35,640 nt of DNA from Streptomyces xiaopingdaonensis (GTDB lineage Bacteria > Actinomycetota > Actinomycetes > Streptomycetales > Streptomycetaceae), in the NCBI RefSeq assembly GCF_000262345.1, contig NZ_AJTQ01000183.1:1-35640 (forward strand). The letters run 5' to 3'. Numbering within the stretch: the stretch's first letter is position 1; each line of letters opens with the position of its first letter. Under the pieces are notes generated by a model, which was not told the DNA's origin, did not search any database, and worked only from the letters and a program-made list of their open reading frames with translations. A program made the position numbers and the translations under genes. Below are positions 15,715 to 23,892 of the stretch, piece by piece.

Positions 15715-17343
15715 GTGTACCGTCCCGACCTCGATCCCGTCGCGGACAGTCTGGCGCTGTCCGCTCTCTTCGCGGCGCTGCCGCTGTTGACGCTCTTCGT
15801 CCTGCTCGGCTGGCTGCGGTGGAAGGCGCACTGGGCCGGGCTGGCGGCGCTCGGCGTCGCCGTCGTGGTGGCGGTCGCCGTGTACGGCATGCCGGTGCAA
15901 CTGGCGCTGCTCTCGGGTACCGAGGGGGCGGCCTTCGGGCTCGTACCGATCATGTGGATCGTGGTCGCCGCGCTGTGGGTGTATCAACTCACGGTGGTGA
16001 GCGGTAGATTCGAGGACCTGCGCGCGGCCTTCCGGCTGGTGAGCGACGACCGGAGGGTGCAGGCGCTGATCATCGCCTTCTGCTTCGGCGCCCTGCTGGA
16101 GGCGCTCGCGGGGTTCGGCGCTCCGGTCGCCATTACTGGTGTCATGCTCATGGCCCTCGGCTTCTCGCCCGTACGCGCCGCCATCACCGTCCTCGTGGCG
16201 AACACGGCGCCCGTCGCCTTCGGCGCCATCGCCACGCCGATCATCACGGCCGGCAACCTCACCGGCATCTCCTACGAGGAGATCGGCGCCTACGCCGGCC
16301 GGCAGACCCCCCTCCTCGCGCTCTTCGTGCCGCTGCTCCTCGTCGCGCTCGTCGACGGGAAGCGGGGCATCAGGCAGAGCTGGCCCGTGGCGCTCGTCTG
16401 CGGTGGCGCCTTCGCCGTGGCGCAGTTCGTCAGCGCCAACTACATCTCCGTCGAACTCACGGACATCATCGCCTCGTTGGTGGCGCTCGCCGCCGTCGTC
16501 CTCTTCCTCCGCGTCTGGCAGCCGGAGGCGCCCGACGACGGTCCTGAGGAGGAGGCTGCCGGCCCCGAGGAAGCCGCGACGCCGGCGACGCGGCTCACCG
16601 GCGGTCGGATGACGATGGCTTTCGTCCCCTACCTCATCGTCATCGCGGTCTTCTCGCTCGCCAAACTCGTCGACGCCGTCGAGGAGTTCCTCGCCGGCAC
16701 GGACTTCTCCCTCGGCTGGCCCGGGCTCGACGGCGAGGTCCTCACCACCACGGGCGAGCAGTCCACCACGACCGTCTACGTGCTGCCCTGGCTCTCCTCG
16801 CCCGGCTCGCTGCTGCTGCTCTGCGGCATCCTCGTCGCCGCCGTCTACCGGGTACGGGCCAAGGAAGCCGTCGTCGAATTCGGGCGCACCGTCGCCTCGT
16901 TGAAGTGGGCGCTGCTCACTGTGGCCTCCGTGCTCGCGCTCGCCTACGTGATGAACCTCTCCGGTCAGACGATCACCATCGGCACCTGGATCGCGGGCAC
17001 GGGCGCGGCCTTCGCCTTCCTCTCCCCCATCCTCGGCTGGCTCGGCACCGCCGTCACCGGCTCCGACACCTCCGCCAACGCGCTCTTCGCCACGCTCCAG
17101 CAGACCGCGGCGGGCAGGGCTGGGCTCGACCCGACGCTGCTCGTCGCGGCGAACACCTCGGGCGGCGTCGTCGGCAAGATGATCAGCCCGCAGAACCTCA
17201 CCATCGCCGCAACGGCAGTCGGCCTCCTCGGGCGCGAATCCGAACTCTTCCGGAAGGCGATCGGCTGGAGCCTCGTCCTCCTCCTCGCGCTCTGCACCCT
17301 GGTCTTCCTCCAGGCACACGTCATCGGAGGGATGATGCCCTGA
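15715..17343 (+). CDS. lldP: L-lactate permease (LldP/GlcA family)
   Basis: 542-aa membrane permease of the LctP family, the size of E. coli LldP (551 aa). Marker segments are FCFGALLEALAGFGAPVAIT, NTAPVAFGAI, a conserved TGISYEEIGAYAGRQ and, near the end, NTSGGVVGKMISPQNLTIAA. The GTG at 15715 is chosen since YRPDLDPVADSL lines up with the start of E. coli LldP and AAGGGGG lies five bases upstream; earlier in-frame starts add a non-family extension. It would carry lactate (or glycolate) with protons. It is alone, without an lldD or lutABC operon beside it. Confidence 0.9.
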   Translation: MYRPDLDPVADSLALSALFAALPLLTLFVLLGWLRWKAHWAGLAALGVAVVVAVAVYGMPVQLALLSGTEGAAFGLVPIMWIVVAALWVYQLTVVSGRFEDLRAAFRLVSDDRRVQALIIAFCFGALLEALAGFGAPVAITGVMLMALGFSPVRAAITVLVANTAPVAFGAIATPIITAGNLTGISYEEIGAYAGRQTPLLALFVPLLLVALVDGKRGIRQSWPVALVCGGAFAVAQFVSANYISVELTDIIASLVALAAVVLFLRVWQPEAPDDGPEEEAAGPEEAATPATRLTGGRMTMAFVPYLIVIAVFSLAKLVDAVEEFLAGTDFSLGWPGLDGEVLTTTGEQSTTTVYVLPWLSSPGSLLLLCGILVAAVYRVRAKEAVVEFGRTVASLKWALLTVASVLALAYVMNLSGQTITIGTWIAGTGAAFAFLSPILGWLGTAVTGSDTSANALFATLQQTAAGRAGLDPTLLVAANTSGGVVGKMISPQNLTIAATAVGLLGRESELFRKAIGWSLVLLLALCTLVFLQAHVIGGMMP

Positions 17344-17422
17344 CGCGCGGGGCACGCCCCGACGCAACTCCCCGCGTCCCGGCTTCACGCCCGTGGCGCG
17401 GGGATACTCGCGGAGCGAGACG

Positions 17423-17459
17423 ACGGCGTGGCCGGCCGAGCACCGTCCGGCCACGCCGT
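17423..17459 (+). terminator. Terminator after the lactate permease gene
   Basis: 13-bp perfect stem ACGGCGTGGCCGG (17423-17435) / CCGGCCACGCCGT (17447-17459) with an 11-nt loop, between the permease and the MFS gene. It implies separate transcription of the two. Confidence 0.7.
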
Positions 17460-17516
17460 ACGCACAGGAGGCGGGCCCTGCGGCCCGCACCGGGCGACGC
17501 GGGCGAGGAGCGGCGG

Positions 17517-19022
17517 ATGAACGCGGGGCAGTCGGGCCGGCCTGACGAGGAGCCGGCGGAGGGAGCGGACACCCGGAGCGGGGAGGCGACCGGCCGGGTG
17601 ACCGCCGACTACGAGCCGCATCCGCGGCGTTGGAAAGCCCTCAGCGTCTGTCTGACCGTGGGGTTCATGGCGCTGCTCGACGTCTCGATCGTCAACGTCG
17701 CGCTTCCCTCGATCGAGAAGGGCCTCGGTGCCTCGGAGTCGGCGCTCTCCTGGATCGTCTCCGGATACGCGCTCACCTTCGGCCTCGTGCTCGTGCCCGC
17801 GGGCCGGCTGGGGGACGCCTTCGGGCGGCGGACCGCGTTCCTCGTCGGGCTGGTCTTCTTCACGGTCGCCTCCGCCGCGTGCGGGCTGGCGCAGGGCGCG
17901 GCGTGGCTGGTGATCGCGCGGCTCAGCCAGGGCATGGCGGGCGGGCTCCTCAACCCGCAGATCTCCGGCATGATCCAGCAACTCTTCCGCGGGGCCGAGC
18001 GGGGCAAGGCGTTCGGGCTGCTCGGCATGACGATCGGCGTCTCGACCGCGGTCGGGCCGCTCGCCGGGGGGCTCCTCATCCAGGCGTTCGGTGCCGACGA
18101 AGGCTGGCGGTGGGTCTTCTTCGTGAACCTGCCCATCGGGGCCGGCGCCTTCCTGCTGGCGCTCTGGCTCGTCCCGCCGGCCTGCGCGGAGAAGGTGAGC
18201 GAGGGACGGACGTCGCTCGACCCCGTCGGCATCGCGCTCCTCGGCGCCGGGGTGCTCGCCGTGCTGCTGCCGCTCGTGGAGGCGCAGCAGTGGAAGGGGC
18301 AGGGCAAGTGGCTGCTCGCCGCGGGCGGTGTGGTCCTGCTCGTCGTCTTCACGTTCTGGGAGCGGCACTACACGCGCAAGGGGCGGGAACCGCTCGTCGA
18401 CCTCTCGCTCTTCAACCGCCGCTCGTACACGCTCGGCACCGTGCTCGCGCTGCTGTACTTCGCCGGGTTCACGACGCTCTTCTTCATCTTCACGCTCTAC
18501 CTCCAGCAGGGCCTCGGCTACGTCGCGCTCCAGGCGGGGCTCACGCTGACGCCGTTCGCGCTCGGCTCGGCGCTGAGCGCGGGGCTCGGCGGGCGGATCG
18601 TCACCAGGGTCGGGCGGCCGCTCGTCGCCATGGGGCTCGTACTCGTCTTTCTCGGGCTGTGCGGGGCGCTGTTGACGGTGCGGTGGGTGCCCGAGGGGCA
18701 CGTCGGCTGGGTGCTGGCGGCGCCGCTCCTCGTCGCCGGTGTGGGGTCGGGGCTGGTCATCTCGCCGAACCAGACGCTGACGCTCCACGAAGTGCCGGTC
18801 GCGCGCGGCGGCACGGCGGGCGGGATGCTCCAGACCGGTCAGCGGATCGGCTCGGCCGCGGGGATCGCCTCGGTCGGCGCCGTCTTCTTCGCACATGTCG
18901 CGGAGACGCACGACTGGTCGGGGGCGCTCCAGGCGGCGCTGCTCACCGCGCTCGCGTTCGTGCTCGGCGCGCTCGTCGTCGCGGTCGCCGACGTCTACAC
19001 CTCGCGGCGGGTGCGTTCCTGA
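17517..19022 (+). CDS. MFS transporter, DHA2 (EmrB/QacA) drug-exporter type
   Basis: 501-aa 14-span MFS exporter. It has an acidic cytosolic N-terminus, then FMALLDVSIVNVALPSI (the DHA2 D-x-x-I-V-N-V-A-L-P motif in span 1). Motif A is GRLGDAFGRR and motif C is LGMTIGVSTAVGPLAGG in span 5. ATG 17517 follows GAGGAG. Such proteins export drugs or self-made antibiotics with proton exchange. No TetR regulator is next to it. Its last 28 bases overlap the 3' end of the convergent rhamnulokinase gene. Confidence 0.93.
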   Translation: MNAGQSGRPDEEPAEGADTRSGEATGRVTADYEPHPRRWKALSVCLTVGFMALLDVSIVNVALPSIEKGLGASESALSWIVSGYALTFGLVLVPAGRLGDAFGRRTAFLVGLVFFTVASAACGLAQGAAWLVIARLSQGMAGGLLNPQISGMIQQLFRGAERGKAFGLLGMTIGVSTAVGPLAGGLLIQAFGADEGWRWVFFVNLPIGAGAFLLALWLVPPACAEKVSEGRTSLDPVGIALLGAGVLAVLLPLVEAQQWKGQGKWLLAAGGVVLLVVFTFWERHYTRKGREPLVDLSLFNRRSYTLGTVLALLYFAGFTTLFFIFTLYLQQGLGYVALQAGLTLTPFALGSALSAGLGGRIVTRVGRPLVAMGLVLVFLGLCGALLTVRWVPEGHVGWVLAAPLLVAGVGSGLVISPNQTLTLHEVPVARGGTAGGMLQTGQRIGSAAGIASVGAVFFAHVAETHDWSGALQAALLTALAFVLGALVVAVADVYTSRRVRS

Positions 19023-20536
19023 CCTGCGGGCCCGCGCAGGCGGGACTCGGCCTCGTCCCATCTGCGCGGGCCGCCGCGGGGACGGTAGTGGCGCACGTCC
19101 TGGGTGGCGGCGACGAGCGCGCGCATCTCGGCGAGGCCGCCGAGGAGGCCGGCGGCGCGGGCCTGGACGAGGATGTTGCCGACCGCGGTCGCCTCGGCGG
19201 GGCCCGCGGTGACGGGGAGGCCCGACGCGTCGGCGGTCCATTGGCAGAGCAGGGCGTTGCGGGAGCCTCCGCCCACGAGGTGGATGCGGCGCGGTGCGCG
19301 CCCCGAGAGGCGGGCGGCCTCGCGCAGGGTGCGCCGGTGGGCGAGCGCGAGGCTCTCCAGGATGCAGCGGACGAGCCCGCCCCTGGTGGGCGGCGGCGTC
19401 TGCCCGGAGCGGCGGAGGAGGTCGCGGAGCCGGGACGGCATGTCGCCCGGGGGCACGAGGTCGGGGGCGTCCGCGTCGACGAGCGCGGCGAACGGCTCGG
19501 CTTCCGCGGCGGCGGCGAGCAGCGCGTCGAGGCTCGAACTCGCGTTGTCCGCCGTCGGGTCGGCGGCGTCTTCGCGCTCCCAGGTCCGGCGGCACTCCTC
19601 CAGGAGCCACATGCCCATGAGGTTCCTGAGGTACCGGGTGGTGCCGTCGATGCCGCGCTCGTTGGTGAAGTCGGCCGCGCGGGACTCCTCGGTGAGTACG
19701 GGTGCGTCCAGCTCCAGTCCGGCGAGCGACCAGGTGCCGCAGGAGACGTAGCCGAACTCTTCGTCGGCCGCGGGGACGGCGGCGACCGCGGAGGCCGTGT
19801 CGTGCGAGGCGACCGTCACCACTGGTGTGTGCGGGGAGAGTTGGGTCTCCTCGGCGACGTGGGGCAGGAGCGTCCCCGCCCGCTGTCCCGGGGAGTACAG
19901 GGCGGGGAAGAGCGAACGGGGAGTTCCCAGGCGGGAGATGAGCTCTTCCGACCATCTGCCGGTGCGCGCGTCGAGGAGGCCCGTCGTGGAGGCGTTGGTC
20001 TCCTCCGCGCCGACGGCTCCGGTGAGCCAGTGGACCAGCAGGTCGGGCAGGAGCAGCAGGGTGCCGGCCGCCGGGTCCGCCAACCTGGCCCGGGCCGCAT
20101 GGAGTTGGTAGACGGTGTTGAAGGGGAGGTGCTGGAGGCCGGTGAGGGCGTAGAGCTCGGCCGGGGGGCAGAGGGCGTGGACGGCGGGGACGGCTTCGTC
20201 GGTTCGGGCCTCCCTGTGGTGGCGGGGCAGGCCGAGGAGGGCGCCGTCCGCGCCGAGGAGGGCGTAGTCGACGCCCCAGGTGTCGACGCCGATCGACGTG
20301 ACGTCGGGGATCGTGCGTGCGGCGGCGCGCAGCCCGTCGAGCGTCGACAGGTAGAGCGCCGGGAGGTTCCAGTACAGGCCGTCGGGGAGCCGCACCGGGA
20401 CGTTGGGGAAGCGGTGCACCTCTGCGAGGTGGAGTGTCCCCGGGCCGACGGCGCCCGTGACCACGCGTCCGCTCGTCGCTCCGAGGTCGACGGCGGCGAA
20501 CACTGCGACGTCTTCGCCCGAGGCCGCTTTCTTCAC
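18995..20536 (-). CDS. rhaB: L-rhamnulokinase
   Basis: 513-aa FGGY-family sugar kinase that phosphorylates L-rhamnulose at C1. The phosphate-binding loop is AAVDLGATSGRVV at the N-terminus. The conserved IGVDTWGVDYALL, a substrate loop HHREARTD, SHDTASAVAAVPA, SCGTWSLAG and the late HLVGGGSRNALLCQWTAD are all typical of RhaB. The GTG at 20536 has a GGAGGAG site. It is the last gene of the rhamnose operon, 45 bp after the aldolase fusion. Its 3' end overlaps the MFS exporter gene by 28 bp in convergent orientation. Confidence 0.95.
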   Translation of the reverse strand: MKKAASGEDVAVFAAVDLGATSGRVVTGAVGPGTLHLAEVHRFPNVPVRLPDGLYWNLPALYLSTLDGLRAAARTIPDVTSIGVDTWGVDYALLGADGALLGLPRHHREARTDEAVPAVHALCPPAELYALTGLQHLPFNTVYQLHAARARLADPAAGTLLLLPDLLVHWLTGAVGAEETNASTTGLLDARTGRWSEELISRLGTPRSLFPALYSPGQRAGTLLPHVAEETQLSPHTPVVTVASHDTASAVAAVPAADEEFGYVSCGTWSLAGLELDAPVLTEESRAADFTNERGIDGTTRYLRNLMGMWLLEECRRTWEREDAADPTADNASSSLDALLAAAAEAEPFAALVDADAPDLVPPGDMPSRLRDLLRRSGQTPPPTRGGLVRCILESLALAHRRTLREAARLSGRAPRRIHLVGGGSRNALLCQWTADASGLPVTAGPAEATAVGNILVQARAAGLLGGLAEMRALVAATQDVRHYRPRGGPRRWDEAESRLRGPAGQERTRREV

Positions 20537-20581
20537 TGGTCGCTCCTCCGACTCGGTGCGGGACAAGGCGTGTTGAGCGGC

Positions 20582-22624
20582 TCACCGCAGGAAGGCGGCT
20601 GCGACTCCGGCGTCGACGGGGATGTGCAGCCCGGTCGTGTGCGTGAGGTCGCCGCCGGTGAGCGCGAAGACGGCGGCCGCGACGTGCTCCGGCAGCACCT
20701 CGCGCTTGAGCAGGGTGCGTCGGGCGTAGAACTCGCCCAACTCTTCCTCCTCGACGCCGTAGACGGCGGCGCGCCGCGCTCCCCACCCGCCGGCGAAGAT
20801 CCCGGACCCGCGCACCACACCGTCCGGGTTGACGCCGTTGACGCGGATGCCGTGTTCGCCCAACTCGACGGCGAGCAGGCGCACTTGGTGAGCCTGGTCG
20901 GCCTTGGCCGCGGAGTACGCGATGTTGTCGGGGCCGGCCGCCACCGAGTTCTTCGAAGCGACGTAGACGAAGTCCCCACCGAGCCCCTGGTTCTTCATCA
21001 CGCGCGCGGCCTCGCGGGAGACGAGGAAGGAGCCGCGCGCCATGATGCCGTGCTGGCGGTCCCAGTCCTCCGCGGTGGTCTCCAACAGCGGCTTGGAGAG
21101 GGACACCCCGGCGTTGTTGACGACGAGATCGACGCCGCCGAAGGCGAGCACGGCCGCGTCGATGGCCGCCGTGACCTGCTCCTCGCTCGTGACGTCGACG
21201 GGAAAGGACACCGCGTGGTCGGTACCGCCCGACTCGCCTGCCACCGCTGCCGCCCGATCCGCCTCCCGGTCCGCCACGACGACGCCGGCGCCCTCGGCGG
21301 CGAGTCGCCGCGCCACGGCCCGCCCGATCCCCGACGCCGCGCCCGTCACCAGCGCGACCCGTCCGGCGAGCGGCTTCGCGGGAGGGAGCCGGCGGAGCTT
21401 CTCCTCCTCCAGCGCCCAGTATTCGATGCGGAACTTCTCCGCCTCGGGGATCGGCGTGTAGGTGGAGACGGATTCGGCGCCGCGCATCGCGTGGACGGCG
21501 TTGACGTAGAACTCGCCTGCCACGCGCGCCGCCTGCTTGTCCCTGCCGAAGGAGAACATGCCGACGCCAGGCACGAGGAAGACGGCGGGATCGGCGCCGC
21601 GCATCGCGGGCGAATCGGGCGCCGCGTGTCTCGCGTAGTAGGCGGCGTACTCCTCGCGGTAGGCGGCGTGCAGGGTGCGCAGGCGTCCGAGCGCCTCGTC
21701 GAGAGGGGCGTCGGCGGGCAGGTCGAGGACGAGCGGACGGACCTTCGTGCGGAGGAAGTGGTCGGGGCAGGAGGTGCCGAGCGCCGTGAGACGCGGGTGC
21801 TCGGAGCCCGCCAGCAGCTCCAACACCGGTGCGGCGTCGGTGAAATGGCCGACCCGGAGCCCGTCCGTCGAGGCCAGGCCGCGGAGGACGGGCGCCAACT
21901 CGACGGCGCGCGCCCTGCGTCGGGCGGCGGGGAGCGGCCCGTACCCCGCGAGCCCGGAGCCGAACGGCTGCGGGCGTCCCCGCCGGGTGAGGAACGACTC
22001 GGCGGTGCGGATCATCCAGAGCGAGTTGCGTGCGCACTCCTCGGAGGTGTCGCCCCAGGCGGTGATGCCGTGCCCGCCGAGCACGACGCCGACCGCCTGC
22101 GGGTTCGCCTCCCGCACCGCGGCGACGTCGAGGCCGAGTTGGAAGCCGGGCCGCCGCCAGGGAATCCACGCCACCCGGTCGCCGAAGCACTCGGCGGTGA
22201 GGCTCTCGCCTTCTGCCGCGCAGGCGAGGGCCAGGCCCGAATCCGGGTGGAGGTGGTCGACGTGGGCGGCACCGACGAAGGCGTGCATCGCGGTGTCGAT
22301 CGACGGGGCGGCGCCGCCCTTGCCGTGGAGGCAGTGGTCGAACGCCGGCACCATCTCGTCCTCGCGGTCGGGGCCCGGGTAGACGCCGGGGAGCGCGCGC
22401 AGCCGGTCGAGGCGGAGGACCGCGAGGCCGTCCCTGGTCAGGGCGGCGAGGTCGCCTCCCGAGCCCTTGACCCAGAGCAGGTCCACCGGGCGGCCCGTGA
22501 CGGGGTCGGTCCCGCTCGTCTTCACCGAGGCGTTGCCGCCGGCGTGGTTGGTGTTGCGCGGGTCGGAGCCGAGGGTGTGCGCGCGCTCCAGGAGCGCGGC
22601 TACGTCCGGGGGTGTCTCGGGCAC
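20582..22624 (-). CDS. rhaD: Bifunctional rhamnulose-1-phosphate aldolase / lactaldehyde dehydrogenase (aldolase-SDR fusion)
   Basis: 680-aa two-domain enzyme. Residues about 1-400 form a class II aldolase domain (NHAGGNASVK, zinc-type HVDHLHPDSG, then GGHGITAWGD) that splits L-rhamnulose-1-phosphate into DHAP and L-lactaldehyde. Residues about 430-680 are an SDR domain (TGAASGIGRA, NNAGVS, YSAAK) expected to oxidise L-lactaldehyde with NAD to L-lactate. This fusion, also called RhaEW, is common in actinobacteria and other soil bacteria. GTG 22624 has AGGAGG upstream. It lies between rhaI (47-bp gap) and rhaB. Confidence 0.94.
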   Translation of the reverse strand: MPETPPDVAALLERAHTLGSDPRNTNHAGGNASVKTSGTDPVTGRPVDLLWVKGSGGDLAALTRDGLAVLRLDRLRALPGVYPGPDREDEMVPAFDHCLHGKGGAAPSIDTAMHAFVGAAHVDHLHPDSGLALACAAEGESLTAECFGDRVAWIPWRRPGFQLGLDVAAVREANPQAVGVVLGGHGITAWGDTSEECARNSLWMIRTAESFLTRRGRPQPFGSGLAGYGPLPAARRRARAVELAPVLRGLASTDGLRVGHFTDAAPVLELLAGSEHPRLTALGTSCPDHFLRTKVRPLVLDLPADAPLDEALGRLRTLHAAYREEYAAYYARHAAPDSPAMRGADPAVFLVPGVGMFSFGRDKQAARVAGEFYVNAVHAMRGAESVSTYTPIPEAEKFRIEYWALEEEKLRRLPPAKPLAGRVALVTGAASGIGRAVARRLAAEGAGVVVADREADRAAAVAGESGGTDHAVSFPVDVTSEEQVTAAIDAAVLAFGGVDLVVNNAGVSLSKPLLETTAEDWDRQHGIMARGSFLVSREAARVMKNQGLGGDFVYVASKNSVAAGPDNIAYSAAKADQAHQVRLLAVELGEHGIRVNGVNPDGVVRGSGIFAGGWGARRAAVYGVEEEELGEFYARRTLLKREVLPEHVAAAVFALTGGDLTHTTGLHIPVDAGVAAAFLR

Positions 22625-22671
22625 GGGCGTCCTCCTGCGGTTCTCTCGACTGCGGGCGCGAGCACGGGCGT

Positions 22672-23844
22672 TCAGGCGCCCCATCCGGACTGCCGACCGC
22701 CGACCCGGCGGCCGGCGAGGTGTTCCTGGTGTCCCGAGGCGAGGTAGGCGCGCAGCGGGTCGGGGTCGAGGCCCGCCTCGCTTCGGAGGTCGGCGAGGAG
22801 AGGGCGCACGTCGGTGTTGTACGCGTCCATAAGCGCCGCGTTGGCGGCGAGGACGTCGCCCTCGCGCTGGGCCGCGCCGAGCGCGTCCGCGTCGACGAGG
22901 AGCGCTTTCGCCGTCGCTTCCTGGACGTTCATCACGGAGCGGATCACGGCCGGGATCTTGGGCTCGATGTTGTGGCACTGGTCGAGCATGAAGCGCACCC
23001 GGCGCGACGGGTCGAGGCCGCCGTTGCGCGTGGCCTCGTACATGAGGCGGAAGAGTTGGAACGGGTCGGCGGCGCCCGCCATCAGGTCGTCGTCGGCGTA
23101 GAAGCGGGAGTTGAGGTCGAAGGCGCCGAGTTTTCCCTCCCGGAGGAGGAGCGCGACGATGAACTCGATGTTGGTGCCCGGTGCGTGGTGCCCGGTGTCG
23201 ACGCACACCTGCGCCTTCGGCCCCAGGCGCATGCAGTGGGCGTAGGCGGTGCCCCAGTCGGGGACGTCGGTGGTGTAGAAGGACGGCTCGAAGAGCTTGT
23301 ACTCCAGGATCAGCCGCTGCTCGGTGCCGAGCCGTGCGTAGACCGTCTCCAGCGCTTCGGCGACCCGTCCCTGGCGGTCCGCGATGTCGTCCTGCCCCGG
23401 GTAGTTGGTGCCGTCGGCGAACCACAGCTTCACCTCCTGCGAGCCCGTCGCCGCCATGATCTCGACGCATTCCAGGAGGTGCGCGACGGCCCGGCGGCGC
23501 ACGGCCGGATCGGGGTTGGCGACGGAGCCGAGCCGGTAGGCGTCGTCCTGGAAGACGTTGGCGTTGACCATCCCGATGCGCACGCCGAGGCTGCGTGCGT
23601 ACGCGGCGAGTTCAGCGTAGTCCGCCACCCGGTCCCAGGGGATGTGGAGGGAGACGACGGGGGCGGCACCGGTGTACGCGTGCACCTGCGCAGCGTCCTC
23701 CACCTTCTCGAACGGCGTCCGGGGGACGCCTTGTTGCGCGAATACCTTGAAGCGCGTTCCGGAGTTTCCGTATGCCCACGACGGGGTCTCGATCGCCTGC
23801 TTCCGCAACGTCTCCCGCACCGCCGTGAGTTCTGGTTCCGTCAT
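22672..23844 (-). CDS. rhaI: L-rhamnose isomerase (RhaI type)
   Basis: 390-aa TIM-barrel isomerase converting L-rhamnose to L-rhamnulose, of the Pseudomonas-like RhaI type and unlike E. coli RhaA. Supporting segments are TPSWAYGNSGTRF at the N-terminus, LILEYKLFEPSFYTTD (metal Glu), CVDTGHHAPGTN (Asp and His ligands) and AFDLNSRFYADDDLM (Asp ligand). ATG 23844 is preceded by AAGGAG. A perfect palindrome, TGAATCGATTCA, lies directly upstream of this ribosome site. It follows the MFS transporter with a 48-bp gap. Confidence 0.95.
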   Translation of the reverse strand: MTEPELTAVRETLRKQAIETPSWAYGNSGTRFKVFAQQGVPRTPFEKVEDAAQVHAYTGAAPVVSLHIPWDRVADYAELAAYARSLGVRIGMVNANVFQDDAYRLGSVANPDPAVRRRAVAHLLECVEIMAATGSQEVKLWFADGTNYPGQDDIADRQGRVAEALETVYARLGTEQRLILEYKLFEPSFYTTDVPDWGTAYAHCMRLGPKAQVCVDTGHHAPGTNIEFIVALLLREGKLGAFDLNSRFYADDDLMAGAADPFQLFRLMYEATRNGGLDPSRRVRFMLDQCHNIEPKIPAVIRSVMNVQEATAKALLVDADALGAAQREGDVLAANAALMDAYNTDVRPLLADLRSEAGLDPDPLRAYLASGHQEHLAGRRVGGRQSGWGA

Positions 23845-23856
23845 GCCGCTCCTTCG

Positions 23857-23868
23857 TGAATCGATTCA
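23857..23868. promoter_or_regulatory. LacI-type operator candidate in front of rhaI
   Basis: Perfect 12-bp palindrome TGAATCGATTCA with the central CG step typical of LacI-family operators. It sits 12 bp upstream of the rhaI start, in the short gap behind the transporter gene. Confidence 0.6.
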
Positions 23869-23892
23869 TGACAGTTGGTTCCGGCCGGTGGG

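Noticed and set aside
17385..22190. Very long uninterrupted minus-strand frame
   Set aside because: It is a product of high GC at third positions. The sequence is Arg/Pro-rich with no domains, and it lies across well-supported genes in other frames.
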